From: Desulfocapsa sp.
Lineage (GTDB): Bacteria; Desulfobacterota; Desulfobulbia; Desulfobulbales; Desulfocapsaceae
Assembly: GCA_022712895.1 (NCBI GenBank)
Contig: JAFLJS010000034.1
Span: 1-39,397 of the forward strand
Length of the DNA: 39,397 nt
Reading direction: 5' to 3'
Shown here: positions 1 through 9,956 of the stretch, one piece after another
How the letters are laid out: every line of letters begins with the position of its first letter
Numbering within the stretch: the first letter of the stretch is position 1
Made by a program: the position numbers and the translations under genes
Notes under the pieces: model-generated
The model's input: only the letters and a program-made list of their open reading frames with translations
Told to the model about the DNA's origin: nothing
The model's database searches: none

Positions 1-626
1 GTAAGGTCGAAGCGCTGATGCCTTGCAAACCGCAGATTGTGGTTATCAGCCCTGAGCTGTGTTCTGGGCTTGCAGAGTGTGTTGAAAGGGAGCAGGTCAA
101 GTGGAAACAGCGGAAGTACCGTGTTGGTGATCTGGCTGGAGCAAAACTAGTTTTTGCTGCAACAGACAGTTGTCTGACGCAGCAGGAGATTGTAAAAGAA
201 GCAAAAACTGCTGACATCTTAGTGAATGTGATCACTGATCCTGGCTCCTGTAGCTTTCAAGTACCAGCAATGTTCAGACAGAGAGATTTGTTGATAACTG
301 TTGCAACAGGTGGTGCAAGCCCAGCCCTTGCAGCCCGCATTCGTAAAGAGCTTGAAGTGCAATACGGTGAGGAGTATGGTTTGCTACTGAGACTTATGGC
401 TGTAGTGCGTAAACAGATCGTAGCCTCAAGTGATGATCAGGAACGGCATAAACTGCTGTTTGAGAAACTTCTGAATAGTGATATCCTAGCCTTGATAAAA
501 ACTGCTAACTGGCCACAATTGCGAGTAACACTACGGGCTGTGTTGCCACCGGAAATAGAGGCGGAAGGTCTTGTCGCTAGTATACAAATAGAGGCGATTG
601 CATCAATGGAGACATTGCCATGTTGA
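1..626 (+). CDS. Precorrin-2 dehydrogenase / sirohydrochlorin ferrochelatase (CysG N-domain type), 5' truncated
   Basis: NAD-dependent oxidation of precorrin-2 to sirohydrochlorin, and probably iron insertion, for sirohaem synthesis in the cytoplasm. The frame is open to the left edge, and the residues before the first Met (K-V-E-A-L) continue the KVExL helix that follows the Rossmann glycine loop in this family. The Met at base 18 is therefore internal and the true start lies outside the window. After it come IVVISPEL, the central FAATDS segment, the hallmark NVITDPGSCSF...P stretch and TGGASPALAARIR. One Asp of the usual Asp pair of CysG (DD) is Thr here (ITDP) while the second is kept. There is no SUMT methyltransferase domain, so this is the stand-alone form. 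Its end overlaps ccsA by 7 bases, suggesting coupling with ccsA-hemA in one tetrapyrrole operon. Confidence 0.88.
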   Translation, partial: KVEALMPCKPQIVVISPELCSGLAECVEREQVKWKQRKYRVGDLAGAKLVFAATDSCLTQQEIVKEAKTADILVNVITDPGSCSFQVPAMFRQRDLLITVATGGASPALAARIRKELEVQYGEEYGLLLRLMAVVRKQIVASSDDQERHKLLFEKLLNSDILALIKTANWPQLRVTLRAVLPPEIEAEGLVASIQIEAIASMETLPC

Positions 627-1450
627 GTGAAGTCAACTACCTTTTGTTTAACGCTGTGTTGCTGGTCAATTTTGTGGCCTGCGCAGTGTATCTTGTATTT
701 TTCTTTAGTCAAAAAGAGCATCTTCGAAAGATCGCAAGAATTATTTTGCTCAGCTCGGGTGTGTTGCAGACCCTCTATATTCTATCCCGTTATCTGATTG
801 CAGGTTATACACCGATCACTTCCCAGCATGAGGCGGTTACCTTCTTTGCGTGGTCTGTCACATGGGCTTATCTTTCATTTCATTGGCGTTATTCAGTGAA
901 GAACTTTGGGACCTTTGTCTCCATTCTGGCTATGATTATGCTGGTGATTGCAGCCTTTGCCTCCCGTACCTTTCAACCATTGGCACCAGCTCTTCAATCC
1001 ATGTGGCTGCCGGTACATGCCGGAGTGTCAGTAATGGCCTATGGTTTTCTGGCCCTGGCATTTTGCGGCGGACTAATGTATCTGTTGCAGGAGCGTGAGC
1101 TCAAGTCAAAACGGTTTGGTTTCTTCTACAATCGTCTCCCCTCACTCGAATCACTTGATCAGTTAAACAGCCATTGTCTGACCACAGGCTTTGTCTTTTT
1201 GACCCTTGGTATAATAACGGGTTCTGCCTGGGCCAGACAAGCATGGGGGACATATTGGCATTGGGATCCAAAGGAAACGTGGTCTCTTATTACCTGGTTT
1301 CTCTATGCAGCACAAATTCATCAGCGTCTGACTTACGGCTGGCGTGGAAAACGTGCTGCGGTAATGGCTATTGTTGGTTTTTGCTCGGTATTATTTACCC
1401 TTTGGGGAGTAACGTTTCTGCTGGGAGGAGTTCACAGTTATGCCCAGTGA
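620..1450 (+). CDS. ccsA: Cytochrome c assembly protein CcsA/HemX-like
   Basis: Integral membrane protein of the CcsA/CcmC/HemX family, 276 residues with about eight hydrophobic segments. The diagnostic tryptophan-rich haem-handling motif WGTYWHWDPKETW is at about residues 209-221, and the periplasmic-side histidines of the family are present (for example LPVHAG). In system II cytochrome c maturation CcsA passes haem to apocytochromes; the shorter HemX-like proteins next to hemA have also been linked to control of glutamyl-tRNA reductase level. The gene overlaps its upstream neighbour by 7 bases and hemA by 11, so all three are probably translated from one message. No CcsB/ResB partner is visible here, so whether this is the cytochrome assembly factor or a HemX-type regulator is undecided. 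Confidence 0.88.
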   Translation: MLSEVNYLLFNAVLLVNFVACAVYLVFFFSQKEHLRKIARIILLSSGVLQTLYILSRYLIAGYTPITSQHEAVTFFAWSVTWAYLSFHWRYSVKNFGTFVSILAMIMLVIAAFASRTFQPLAPALQSMWLPVHAGVSVMAYGFLALAFCGGLMYLLQERELKSKRFGFFYNRLPSLESLDQLNSHCLTTGFVFLTLGIITGSAWARQAWGTYWHWDPKETWSLITWFLYAAQIHQRLTYGWRGKRAAVMAIVGFCSVLFTLWGVTFLLGGVHSYAQ

Positions 1451-2714
1451 AATGATTCTGCTCCTTGGAGTCAATCATAAAAAAACTCCGCTTGCCATAC
1501 GTGAGAAGCTGGCGCTTTCCAGTGGCTACGACGAACCGTTGCAGCTTCTTGGGGAGATAGAGGGAATTAAGGAATACTACCTCCTTTCTACATGTAACCG
1601 GGTGGAGGTTCTGGTCGCTGTTGAGGAAGGTGCTGATGTGCAGTTAGCACTTTCCCGTTTTCTTTTTGGAGATGCCCTCTCCCCTGAAGAGTTTCAGAAA
1701 TATTTATACTGTTACCGTGATTCGGAAGCAGTACACCATCTCTTTATGGTGGCAGCCAGTCTTGATTCCATGATTGTGGGAGAGTCTCAGATTCTTGGCC
1801 AACTGAAAGAGGCATATCGTTATTCTTCAGATAAAAAATGCACCGGCCCCATTTTGAACAGGCTTTTGCATAAATCTTTTTCAGTTGCAAAAAGGGTCCG
1901 TAGTGAAACAGAGATCGGTTCATCTGCCGTATCCATCAGCTACGCCGCCATTGAGCTTGCAAAAAAGATTTTTGGATCCATTGAAAAAAAGCGTGTTTTA
2001 CTGATTGGTGCCGGAGAAATGGCGGAACTTGCTGCGGAACATCTGGTGGGTAACGGTGCCACGGATGTTGTGGTTTGTAATAGAACCCTTGAGCATGCTC
2101 TTGATTTGGCAAAACGCTTTAATGGCAGCGCCGTTGGTCTGGACGAACTTCATGAACAACTGGGACGTGTGGATATCATTGTCAGCTCCACGGGGGCCCC
2201 AGGTGTCATACTGCACAAAAAAGATGTGAAGCCCATCATGCGTGACCGTCGTAACAAGCCCCTCTTCTTTATAGATATTGCAGTACCAAGGGATCTTGAT
2301 CCTGCCCTTAATGACCTGGATAACGTGTACCTGTATGATATCGATGACTTAAGTAACGTAGTAGAGTTGAATAAGGCAGAGCGTGATAAAGAGGCGATCA
2401 AGGCCAGTCGCATTGTTGACGAAGAGGCCCTGAAGTTTAAAGACTGGCTGGCTGGGCTTGGTATTACTCCCACCATTGCTGATCTCCGTAAAAAAGGGAA
2501 TCAGGTGGTCCAGCTGGAGCTTGAACGAACCCTGCCGAGGTTGAGCAGTTTGACCGATAAAGAACGAAAAAGTGTGGAAAAAATGGCTCATTCCATTGTT
2601 TCACGCCTACTGCACGACCCGATGATTTATTTGAAAAGTGAAAGCTGTAAAGACCAGTCAGCCATTAAGGTGGATATGTTTCGTTCTGTATTTGACCTGG
2701 AGAAAAAGAAGTGA
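1440..2714 (+). CDS. hemA: Glutamyl-tRNA reductase
   Basis: NADPH-dependent reduction of glutamyl-tRNA(Glu) to glutamate-1-semialdehyde, the first committed step of C5-pathway tetrapyrrole synthesis. The catalytic cysteine lies in LLSTCNRVEVL (Cys52 from this start). GESQILGQLKEAY follows in the catalytic domain, then the NADPH-binding LLIGAGEMAELAAEHL, and a C-terminal helical dimerisation domain. At 424 residues the length is usual. An ATG 12 bases downstream would give the family's more common N-terminus (MILLLGVNHKKTP), but the GGGAGGAG ribosome site ends 9 bases before the first ATG, so the longer start is chosen. It follows ccsA with an 11-base overlap, and its stop overlaps the GTG of the next gene. 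Confidence 0.97.
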   Translation: MPSEMILLLGVNHKKTPLAIREKLALSSGYDEPLQLLGEIEGIKEYYLLSTCNRVEVLVAVEEGADVQLALSRFLFGDALSPEEFQKYLYCYRDSEAVHHLFMVAASLDSMIVGESQILGQLKEAYRYSSDKKCTGPILNRLLHKSFSVAKRVRSETEIGSSAVSISYAAIELAKKIFGSIEKKRVLLIGAGEMAELAAEHLVGNGATDVVVCNRTLEHALDLAKRFNGSAVGLDELHEQLGRVDIIVSSTGAPGVILHKKDVKPIMRDRRNKPLFFIDIAVPRDLDPALNDLDNVYLYDIDDLSNVVELNKAERDKEAIKASRIVDEEALKFKDWLAGLGITPTIADLRKKGNQVVQLELERTLPRLSSLTDKERKSVEKMAHSIVSRLLHDPMIYLKSESCKDQSAIKVDMFRSVFDLEKKK

Positions 2715-3205
2715 GTGCAACTGAGTTGTTAGATGATGAGTGGGTGATTGTCAGAAACTCTGGAGAAATCCCTGAAATTACCTATCACGCCTCTCTCTAT
2801 CATCTGGAAAAAGATCCTCTGGGGCCCGATATTGAACTGACTAAGGGACAGAAACAGTATTTGAAAGACGCTGCTGTTGAACGTTATCATGAGATTATTC
2901 TTCGTGATATCCAAGTTGTAAATGTTCCCAAGACCATTTACCGCGGGGTGAAGCGTACGATCTATAACTGGCATCGATATCAGGCTTTCTGCGCGCGGCA
3001 AGGGCTTGAATGCCGGAAATTTCGTCAAACAGTTGCCACGACATTACTGCTTTTTCTGGAACAGGGAGTGGACGCGGCAGGGGAAAGTTTGCCGGAGCAG
3101 TTTCTTAATTGCAGATTCGATGAATTAGTACAATTTGCGGAAGAATTGTGCATTAGGGAAGAAAAGATTTCAGACAATCTGTACCGTTATTGTCTGACTG
3201 AATAA
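2711..3205 (+). CDS. Conserved hypothetical protein in the hemA operon
   Basis: A 164-residue soluble protein that I do not recognise. It starts at a GTG overlapping the hemA stop by 4 bases (GTGA), which points to translational coupling. It is acidic at both ends with a basic, aromatic middle (around residues 70-105: VNVPKTIYRGVKRTIYNWHRYQAFC), and contains four cysteines that form no recognisable metal motif. There is no signal peptide or membrane segment. Its operon position suggests a role near tetrapyrrole synthesis, but nothing in the sequence shows an activity. The coding call rests on the long open frame, the coupled start and codon use like that of its neighbours. Confidence 0.8.
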   Translation: MSATELLDDEWVIVRNSGEIPEITYHASLYHLEKDPLGPDIELTKGQKQYLKDAAVERYHEIILRDIQVVNVPKTIYRGVKRTIYNWHRYQAFCARQGLECRKFRQTVATTLLLFLEQGVDAAGESLPEQFLNCRFDELVQFAEELCIREEKISDNLYRYCLTE

Positions 3206-3226
3206 AATCAAGCGAGGGAGAACAAA

Positions 3227-3415
3227 ATGCCATACGTCAGTATTCGAGTTGCAGGTGAGCTCAGCAAGGAACAGAAAAGTAATATCAGTGCAGGAGTGAC
3301 CGAAGTGATTGCCAGAGAAGCAGGAAAACCACCAGAGACCATTGTGATTTTTATCGATGAAGTAAAACATGAGAATATTGCCAAAGGTGGTGTTTTGCTG
3401 GAAGCACCTAAATAA
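3227..3415 (+). CDS. 4-oxalocrotonate tautomerase family protein
   Basis: A 62-residue tautomerase-superfamily subunit. Met is followed directly by Pro (MPYVSIRVAGELS), which after Met removal becomes the catalytic N-terminal proline. The beta-alpha-beta pattern and the length match the classic small 4-OT hexamers. The IVIFIDEVKHENIAKGG segment corresponds to the second strand and C-terminal region of the family. The ribosome site GAGGGAGAA is well placed. The substrate is unknown: no aromatic meta-cleavage genes are nearby, so a general keto-enol isomerase is all that can be said. It lies between the hemA operon and ligA, with 12 bases to the latter. Confidence 0.88.
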   Translation: MPYVSIRVAGELSKEQKSNISAGVTEVIAREAGKPPETIVIFIDEVKHENIAKGGVLLEAPK

Positions 3416-5428
<2,013 letters not shown>

Positions 5429-5444
5429 TTGAGCTGAGAGTATA

Positions 5445-6869
5445 ATGGTCTTCAGCTCTGTCTCATTTCTTTTTCTCCTTCTGCCCATAGTCCTCTGCTG
5501 TACTTTCCTTTTTCCTGTAAAATATCGAAACCATGTGTTGCTTGCAGCCAGTCTTCTCTTTTATTTTTGGGGAGAGGGCGTGTTTACGCTGTTACTTATT
5601 GGCTCAATTGTTCTCAATTATTTTCTGGCAAAAGGGTTAGAGAACTGTAAGGGAAGAAAACAGACAATTCTTCTTGTTATCGGGGTGTGCTGCAACCTTT
5701 TCCCCCTCTTTCTTTTAAAGTATATCGATTTTTTTCTGCAGATATTCCATGTGCAGCAGGATTTATCGTTTCATCTGCCTGCTGGCATCTCATTTTTTAC
5801 ATTTCAGGCCATCTCCTACCTTGTTGATGTGTATCGTAAAATTGTACCGGCTGAACAAAAGATACTCAACTGCGGCCTCTATATTTCAATGTTCCCTCAA
5901 CTGATTGCAGGGCCCATTGTTCGTTACCATGATATTGCCAAACAGCTTGTGCAGCGCACGATCTCCCGTGATGGCTTTGCCGGGGGAGTTGAACGGTTTA
6001 TTTTTGGTCTTTCCAAGAAAGTATTGCTTGCAGATCCCCTAGGCATTAAAGCCGATGCTATTTTCGCTTTGCCCATTGCTGAGTTGAGCACTGGGCAGGC
6101 CTGGCTTGGGGCGACCTGTTTCAGTTTACAAATATATTATGACTTTTCCGGATACTCGGATATGGCCATTGGTCTAGGTAAGATGTTTGGTTTTACCTTG
6201 CCTGAGAACTTCAATTATCCTTATGTCGCACGTTCCATACGTGATTTCTGGCGTCGTTGGCATATCTCTCTTTCCACCTGGCTTCGTGATTATCTGTATA
6301 TCCCCCTTGGTGGCAATCGTTGCGGAAATCGACGGAATCTTTTTAATCTGTTACTTGTTTTTACTCTTTGTGGCTTATGGCATGGAGCTGCATGGACTTT
6401 TGTCGTCTGGGGTTTATGGCACGGTCTCTTCCTGGTGCTGGAACGTATCGTTCCTCTCAAAAGAGAAAACTGGCTGATGCGTGGTTTTGGCTGGGGATAC
6501 ACATTTCTGGTTGTGATGATTGGCTGGGTTATCTTTCGTTCCCAGTCAATGGAGGTGGCGTATAACTATTTGTCTGTGATGGCGGGATTTGGTGGTGGGG
6601 AAGGGGGATTGCTAGCAAGGCTAGCAAACGAGCCCAAGTTTTTAACAGAATTTATTATGGCATGCATACTTGCATTTCCAGTTTATGGCAGCATGGTAAA
6701 ACGTTCCCTTCGTTGGCAGGGTGAGCAGCATGAACAAAAGTGGAATGTTGTGGCTGTCTCAGTCTCTGTTGTGGTGGGGCGTTTGGCCCTTTTTGTGCTG
6801 CTTTGTTACTGCACACTGATTACGATCGCCGCACAAGCGTATCATCCATTTCTTTATTTTCAGTTTTAA
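5445..6869 (+). CDS. MBOAT-family O-acyltransferase (AlgI/PatA-like)
   Basis: A polytopic membrane O-acyltransferase of 474 residues. It contains the AlgI hallmarks DFSGYSDMAIGLGKMFG, NFNYPYVARSIRDFWRRWH with STWLRDYLYIPLGGNR, and LCGLWHGAAWTFVVWGLWHG, whose His near residue 312 corresponds to the essential AlgI histidine. Proteins of this family move acetyl groups across the inner membrane for O-acetylation of alginate, other exopolysaccharides or peptidoglycan. The next gene, 4 bases on, encodes the matching periplasmic SGNH-type partner, which supports a working transfer pair. No polysaccharide synthase or alginate genes are visible around it, so the acceptor is unknown. Confidence 0.92.
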   Translation: MVFSSVSFLFLLLPIVLCCTFLFPVKYRNHVLLAASLLFYFWGEGVFTLLLIGSIVLNYFLAKGLENCKGRKQTILLVIGVCCNLFPLFLLKYIDFFLQIFHVQQDLSFHLPAGISFFTFQAISYLVDVYRKIVPAEQKILNCGLYISMFPQLIAGPIVRYHDIAKQLVQRTISRDGFAGGVERFIFGLSKKVLLADPLGIKADAIFALPIAELSTGQAWLGATCFSLQIYYDFSGYSDMAIGLGKMFGFTLPENFNYPYVARSIRDFWRRWHISLSTWLRDYLYIPLGGNRCGNRRNLFNLLLVFTLCGLWHGAAWTFVVWGLWHGLFLVLERIVPLKRENWLMRGFGWGYTFLVVMIGWVIFRSQSMEVAYNYLSVMAGFGGGEGGLLARLANEPKFLTEFIMACILAFPVYGSMVKRSLRWQGEQHEQKWNVVAVSVSVVVGRLALFVLLCYCTLITIAAQAYHPFLYFQF

Positions 6870-6873
6870 GCAC

Positions 6874-8055
6874 ATGGGCAAATTAAGAAACATAGGTGAT
6901 TGGCTGATTATTATTCTTTTTACTGCCATAATCTGTACACCATTTCTGCTCTGGGTTTTTCTTAAAGATTCAAATTTTTCAGAGAATGAAAAACGTCCTC
7001 TGGCTGCTTTTCCACAAATATCTGTGATAGTGGATGTTGAAGATTTCATAGAAAAATTTGAGCTCTACTATCAGGATCATTTTGGCCTGCGTGAGTGGAT
7101 GATTCGACGATATCAACGAGAAGTTTCAAAACGTTTTGGTGAATCCGGGATGCCTTTTGCCATTGAAGGCAAAGACGGTTGGCTCTTTTATGCCATGGAA
7201 AGTGTTCTTGAAGATATGCAGGGGCAGTTACGTTTCGATGAAGGTGAAATAAAACGTCTGTGTCAGGGCTTACAGGCCAAGAGTGACTGGTTTGCAAAGC
7301 AGGGAATTCTCTACATCCCCCTTGTTGCCCCTAATAAGCAATCGATTTATGAGCACAAGTTAAAGGATTCCTATCATGCCCTAAAAGGTAATACAACACG
7401 CTTTGATCAGGTTCTTGATGCCTGCCGTAATGGACAGGACTCTTTTTTGCATGATTTGCGGCCGGAGCTCAGGGAGCAGAGTACTTATGAAAGAGGATAT
7501 GCCAAAACAGATACCCATTGGAATGAAAAAGGTGCTCTGCTTGCATATTACTATCTGATGAACAGAATTCAGACAGCTTTTCCGGATTTTCTCTCCCGGA
7601 AACAATTTACCTTTGCAGATAAACCATCCGAAACCAAAGGTGGTGATCTGGCAGTGTTACTGGGCCGAGAAGAGCTCGTAAAGGAGTTTTGGCCTGTATT
7701 GTCAGCAAATGAATTACGGATACGCGTTGGTAAGCTGTCACCTGAACTGAAGCAATACCTTAGTCTTCCTCAACTACAGCCAGTACTCTACCATGGTAAT
7801 CCAGCCGCGCAGCGTCTTCTTGTGTTGCATGATTCATTTTTTAATACCTTAAAAGCCTATGTGTCTATAAACTTCTCAGAATCTTTATATGTGTGGCAGT
7901 TTTTTGATGAACAGGCAATAGATGTGAGTGCCCCTCAAACTCTCCGGCCAATTATTGAGGCTTTTCAACCTGACATTGTAGTTGAAGAGATTGTTGAACG
8001 TCATCTTGAGATGCTCATGGAAAGTGTTGATCATGACTGGAACGTAGTTAAGTAA
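6874..8055 (+). CDS. AlgJ/AlgX-like periplasmic O-acetyltransferase
   Basis: A 393-residue protein with an N-terminal membrane anchor (about residues 10-31, LIIILFTAIICTPFLLWVFL) and a periplasmic SGNH-like domain. Visible family motifs are ENEKRPLAAFPQ near the start, YYQDHFGLREWMI, KTDTHWNEKGALLAYY (the Asp-x-His catalytic pair, about residues 213-220) and RLLVLHDSFFN (nucleophile Ser in a D-S-F context, about residue 320). This matches the AlgJ/AlgX/WssH-type enzymes that take acetyl groups from an MBOAT protein and place them on an exported polymer. It directly follows the MBOAT gene. The C-terminus ends without an AlgX-type carbohydrate-binding module, so it is closer to AlgJ. Confidence 0.88.
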   Translation: MGKLRNIGDWLIIILFTAIICTPFLLWVFLKDSNFSENEKRPLAAFPQISVIVDVEDFIEKFELYYQDHFGLREWMIRRYQREVSKRFGESGMPFAIEGKDGWLFYAMESVLEDMQGQLRFDEGEIKRLCQGLQAKSDWFAKQGILYIPLVAPNKQSIYEHKLKDSYHALKGNTTRFDQVLDACRNGQDSFLHDLRPELREQSTYERGYAKTDTHWNEKGALLAYYYLMNRIQTAFPDFLSRKQFTFADKPSETKGGDLAVLLGREELVKEFWPVLSANELRIRVGKLSPELKQYLSLPQLQPVLYHGNPAAQRLLVLHDSFFNTLKAYVSINFSESLYVWQFFDEQAIDVSAPQTLRPIIEAFQPDIVVEEIVERHLEMLMESVDHDWNVVK

Positions 8056-8073
8056 TTTACCTGTACCAAAATG

Positions 8074-8118
8074 ATAGAATTTCCTTGTACGGCAGATGGA
8101 ATTGTGAGAAAATTCTAT
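8074..8118. terminator. Weak hairpin between the AlgJ-like gene and usp
   Basis: A perfect 9-bp inverted repeat (ATAGAATTT and AAATTCTAT) with a 27-base loop lies just after the AlgJ-like stop. There is no T-tract after it, so it may be a 3'-end RNA structure rather than a classic terminator. It could also belong to the leader of the following stress-protein gene. The function is not established. Confidence 0.35.
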
Positions 8119-8187
8119 TAGAAGGTGAATAAGTCACTTAGGTCGCAGTGCATTATTGGATAGTAAATGTTTTTTAGAGGAGACAAT

Positions 8188-8676
8188 ATGAAACGAATAG
8201 GTCATGTGAAAACGGTTATAACCCCGGTTGATTTTTCCGATAACTCCATATTAATCGCTGAATATGCGGCGTATCTGGCTGGAAGTTTTAAGGCTTCGCT
8301 GGTGTTGCTGTTTGTTGTGCAAAAATTTGAGGATTATTCGGGATTCTTTGTTCCACAAATGAATGTCCCTGATTTTGAACAGGATCTGTTTCGCCAGGCG
8401 GATGAGAAAATGGCCGCCTTTTGTGAGAGTCTCAAACCCTTTGCCGGAGAACAGGGAGTAACTGAGATCTCGGGTAAAGTACTGGTGGGGGATGTGGCCG
8501 AGCAGATTGTAAGTTATTCCGATGGCCAGGTGTATGGGATTGTGGCCATGGGAACTCACGGCTATAAAGGTCTTGAAAAGATCATGTTTGGGAGTGTTGC
8601 TGATAAGGTTGTGAAATCTGCATCATGTCCGGTGATGACCATTAACCCGTACACTTGTTGCCCTGAAGCTGATTAG
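8188..8676 (+). CDS. Universal stress protein (UspA family)
   Basis: A 162-residue single-domain Usp protein, probably an ATP-binding homodimer in the cytoplasm. The start chosen has GAGGAG a few bases upstream; an earlier in-frame ATG at 8167 precedes this ribosome site and is rejected. The N-terminal VKTVITPVDFSDNS strand with its Asp and the C-terminal nucleotide motif G-2x-G-9x-G-S (MGTHGYKGLEKIMFGSVADK) mark it as the ATP-binding subclass. The stop codon TAG is the first three bases of a hairpin repeat unit described separately. It is transcribed alone, convergent with the next gene. Confidence 0.93.
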   Translation: MKRIGHVKTVITPVDFSDNSILIAEYAAYLAGSFKASLVLLFVVQKFEDYSGFFVPQMNVPDFEQDLFRQADEKMAAFCESLKPFAGEQGVTEISGKVLVGDVAEQIVSYSDGQVYGIVAMGTHGYKGLEKIMFGSVADKVVKSASCPVMTINPYTCCPEAD

Positions 8677-8756
8677 TACCTTATAAATTCTTTTTGGTAT
8701 TTATAAAAAGAATTTGGTGAAGGTACTTATACCGGCTGACCACCTCCTACCGGTGC
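8674..8756. repeat. Hairpin repeat unit, copy 1
   Basis: Begins at the usp stop codon (TAGTACCTTATAAATTC). An 11-bp perfect stem (AAATTCTTTTT at 8685-8695 with AAAAAGAATTT at 8705-8715, 9-base loop) is flanked by an outer 7-bp stem (GTACCTT at 8676-8682 with AAGGTAC at 8720-8726). A second small palindrome follows (ACCGG...CCGGT), ending in GGTGC. Related copies are at 8757 and 23978. The element could act as a bidirectional transcription stop or mRNA stabiliser, or be a non-autonomous mobile repeat; no transposase is seen. Confidence 0.75.
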
Positions 8757-8813
8757 TAGTACCTTATAAATTCTTTTTAATGTTTATGGAAAGAATTTGG
8801 TAAAGATAAGGAG
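8757..8813. repeat. Hairpin repeat unit, copy 2 (tandem, 3' shortened)
   Basis: Directly follows copy 1 and restarts with the same TAGTACCTTATAAATTCTTT. The inner stem is shortened to 9 bp (AAATTCTTT with AAAGAATTT), and the outer AAGGTAC arm is degraded to AAGATAA. The second palindrome seen in copy 1 is missing, so this copy is partial. It sits between convergent genes. Confidence 0.7.
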
Positions 8814-8846
8814 TCGTGCCAAGTGGCTATTCTTGCGCCAGCTTTT

Positions 8847-9956
8847 CTATTCTCGGCAGATGGCCACAATTGAGTGACAAAGCCCATCTGTCGTTGTCTC
8901 TTTCCGAACCAGCTGGCTTAGTGAAATATTGGCCAAAAACTGAAGGTCAAGAACTTTACAGCCAAACTTGGACTCAGGAAAGTAGTACTCGATCTGGTCA
9001 TTCCAGTCACGGCTAAGAACGCCAGCATCAGGAAGCAGAGCAATGGGGTCCACAAGGTCAAGATGGCTCTGTTTCACTATGTTGTGTAGTTTCTCTACGA
9101 TCTGTTTCCGTATTTCCGTAGTTTCTTTATGGAAGTGCTGGATGGCTTCCAGCGCATCTTGCTCTCGCATTAGCATATGTTCAGGAATGTTGAGGCGCAA
9201 GAGAGGCACTGAAACCCTGGTGCTTACAGCTTCATAATGACTGATTAGCATCTCTCCGGCCTCTTCATTGGCCGTTATCCACAGCCAGAACTCTTCTGCC
9301 AGTTTTCCTGATGCATAAAATGATTTCCATGCCTGTAAACGCCTCTTGATGGTTCCGGGGCGCTGTTGGCTCAGTTTTGAGCGTATGCGTGTTAATTCTG
9401 CGAAAGGATCTTCTTCTTCGGTTCCGGCTTCTGCGTCGATTTCTCCCTTTAATGCCTGAAACAGATCCATTTCACTTGAGTCAATATTGGAGAAGTTCTC
9501 AGCCAGTTCAGCTTCTTCTTTATCCAGGATTTCAGCTAGAGCAAGTACCAGGCGGTTCTGCCACAGTCTTTCGGCATTATTTGCTTCATCTGTAATGGAA
9601 TCGGGTATGGCACTTCCACCCTGAAGGTTGGTTCTTATGCTACGATAATTCTGGTCTCCGCGCTGCATTTCCTCAGACAGGTGGGCAAGAGTCAGGCTAC
9701 TGAATTGCTCGGCATTACTACTCTTCTGTTCTTGGATTTCATGGATAAGTCCCAGGAATCGATCCCTGTCTTTTCCAAGGGGAGATGGAGTATGAGCTTG
9801 ACAGATTCTCTTTTCCATGAAAAGATCAGTACTTGTCGAATCATTTTCTTCCACCGGTTGCAAAAAATGCAGACTATCCGGCAGGAGCAGTAATGTGTTT
9901 CGTAGGTGATGGGGAAGAACAGTTTCCGGAAAATAAAGACTATTAAGAGATTGCAT
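8847..9956 (-). CDS. Conserved hypothetical protein, 369 residues
   Basis: Not recognised as a named family. The protein is soluble with no signal peptide. It opens with LYFPETVLPHHLRNTLLLLPDSLHFLQPVE, has a polar, glutamine- and serine-rich stretch (about 65-120), a strongly acidic centre (about 140-185, ALAEILDKEEAELAENF and AGTEEEDPF), and a helical charged C-terminal half. No catalytic motif is apparent. The start codon abuts the divergent gene's ATG (CATATG), and no ribosome site is visible upstream of it, so the exact start is uncertain; the next Met is 46 residues in. Codon use resembles the neighbours, and the length makes a chance open frame unlikely. Confidence 0.75.
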   Translation of the reverse strand: MQSLNSLYFPETVLPHHLRNTLLLLPDSLHFLQPVEENDSTSTDLFMEKRICQAHTPSPLGKDRDRFLGLIHEIQEQKSSNAEQFSSLTLAHLSEEMQRGDQNYRSIRTNLQGGSAIPDSITDEANNAERLWQNRLVLALAEILDKEEAELAENFSNIDSSEMDLFQALKGEIDAEAGTEEEDPFAELTRIRSKLSQQRPGTIKRRLQAWKSFYASGKLAEEFWLWITANEEAGEMLISHYEAVSTRVSVPLLRLNIPEHMLMREQDALEAIQHFHKETTEIRKQIVEKLHNIVKQSHLDLVDPIALLPDAGVLSRDWNDQIEYYFPESKFGCKVLDLQFLANISLSQLVRKETTTDGLCHSIVAICRE

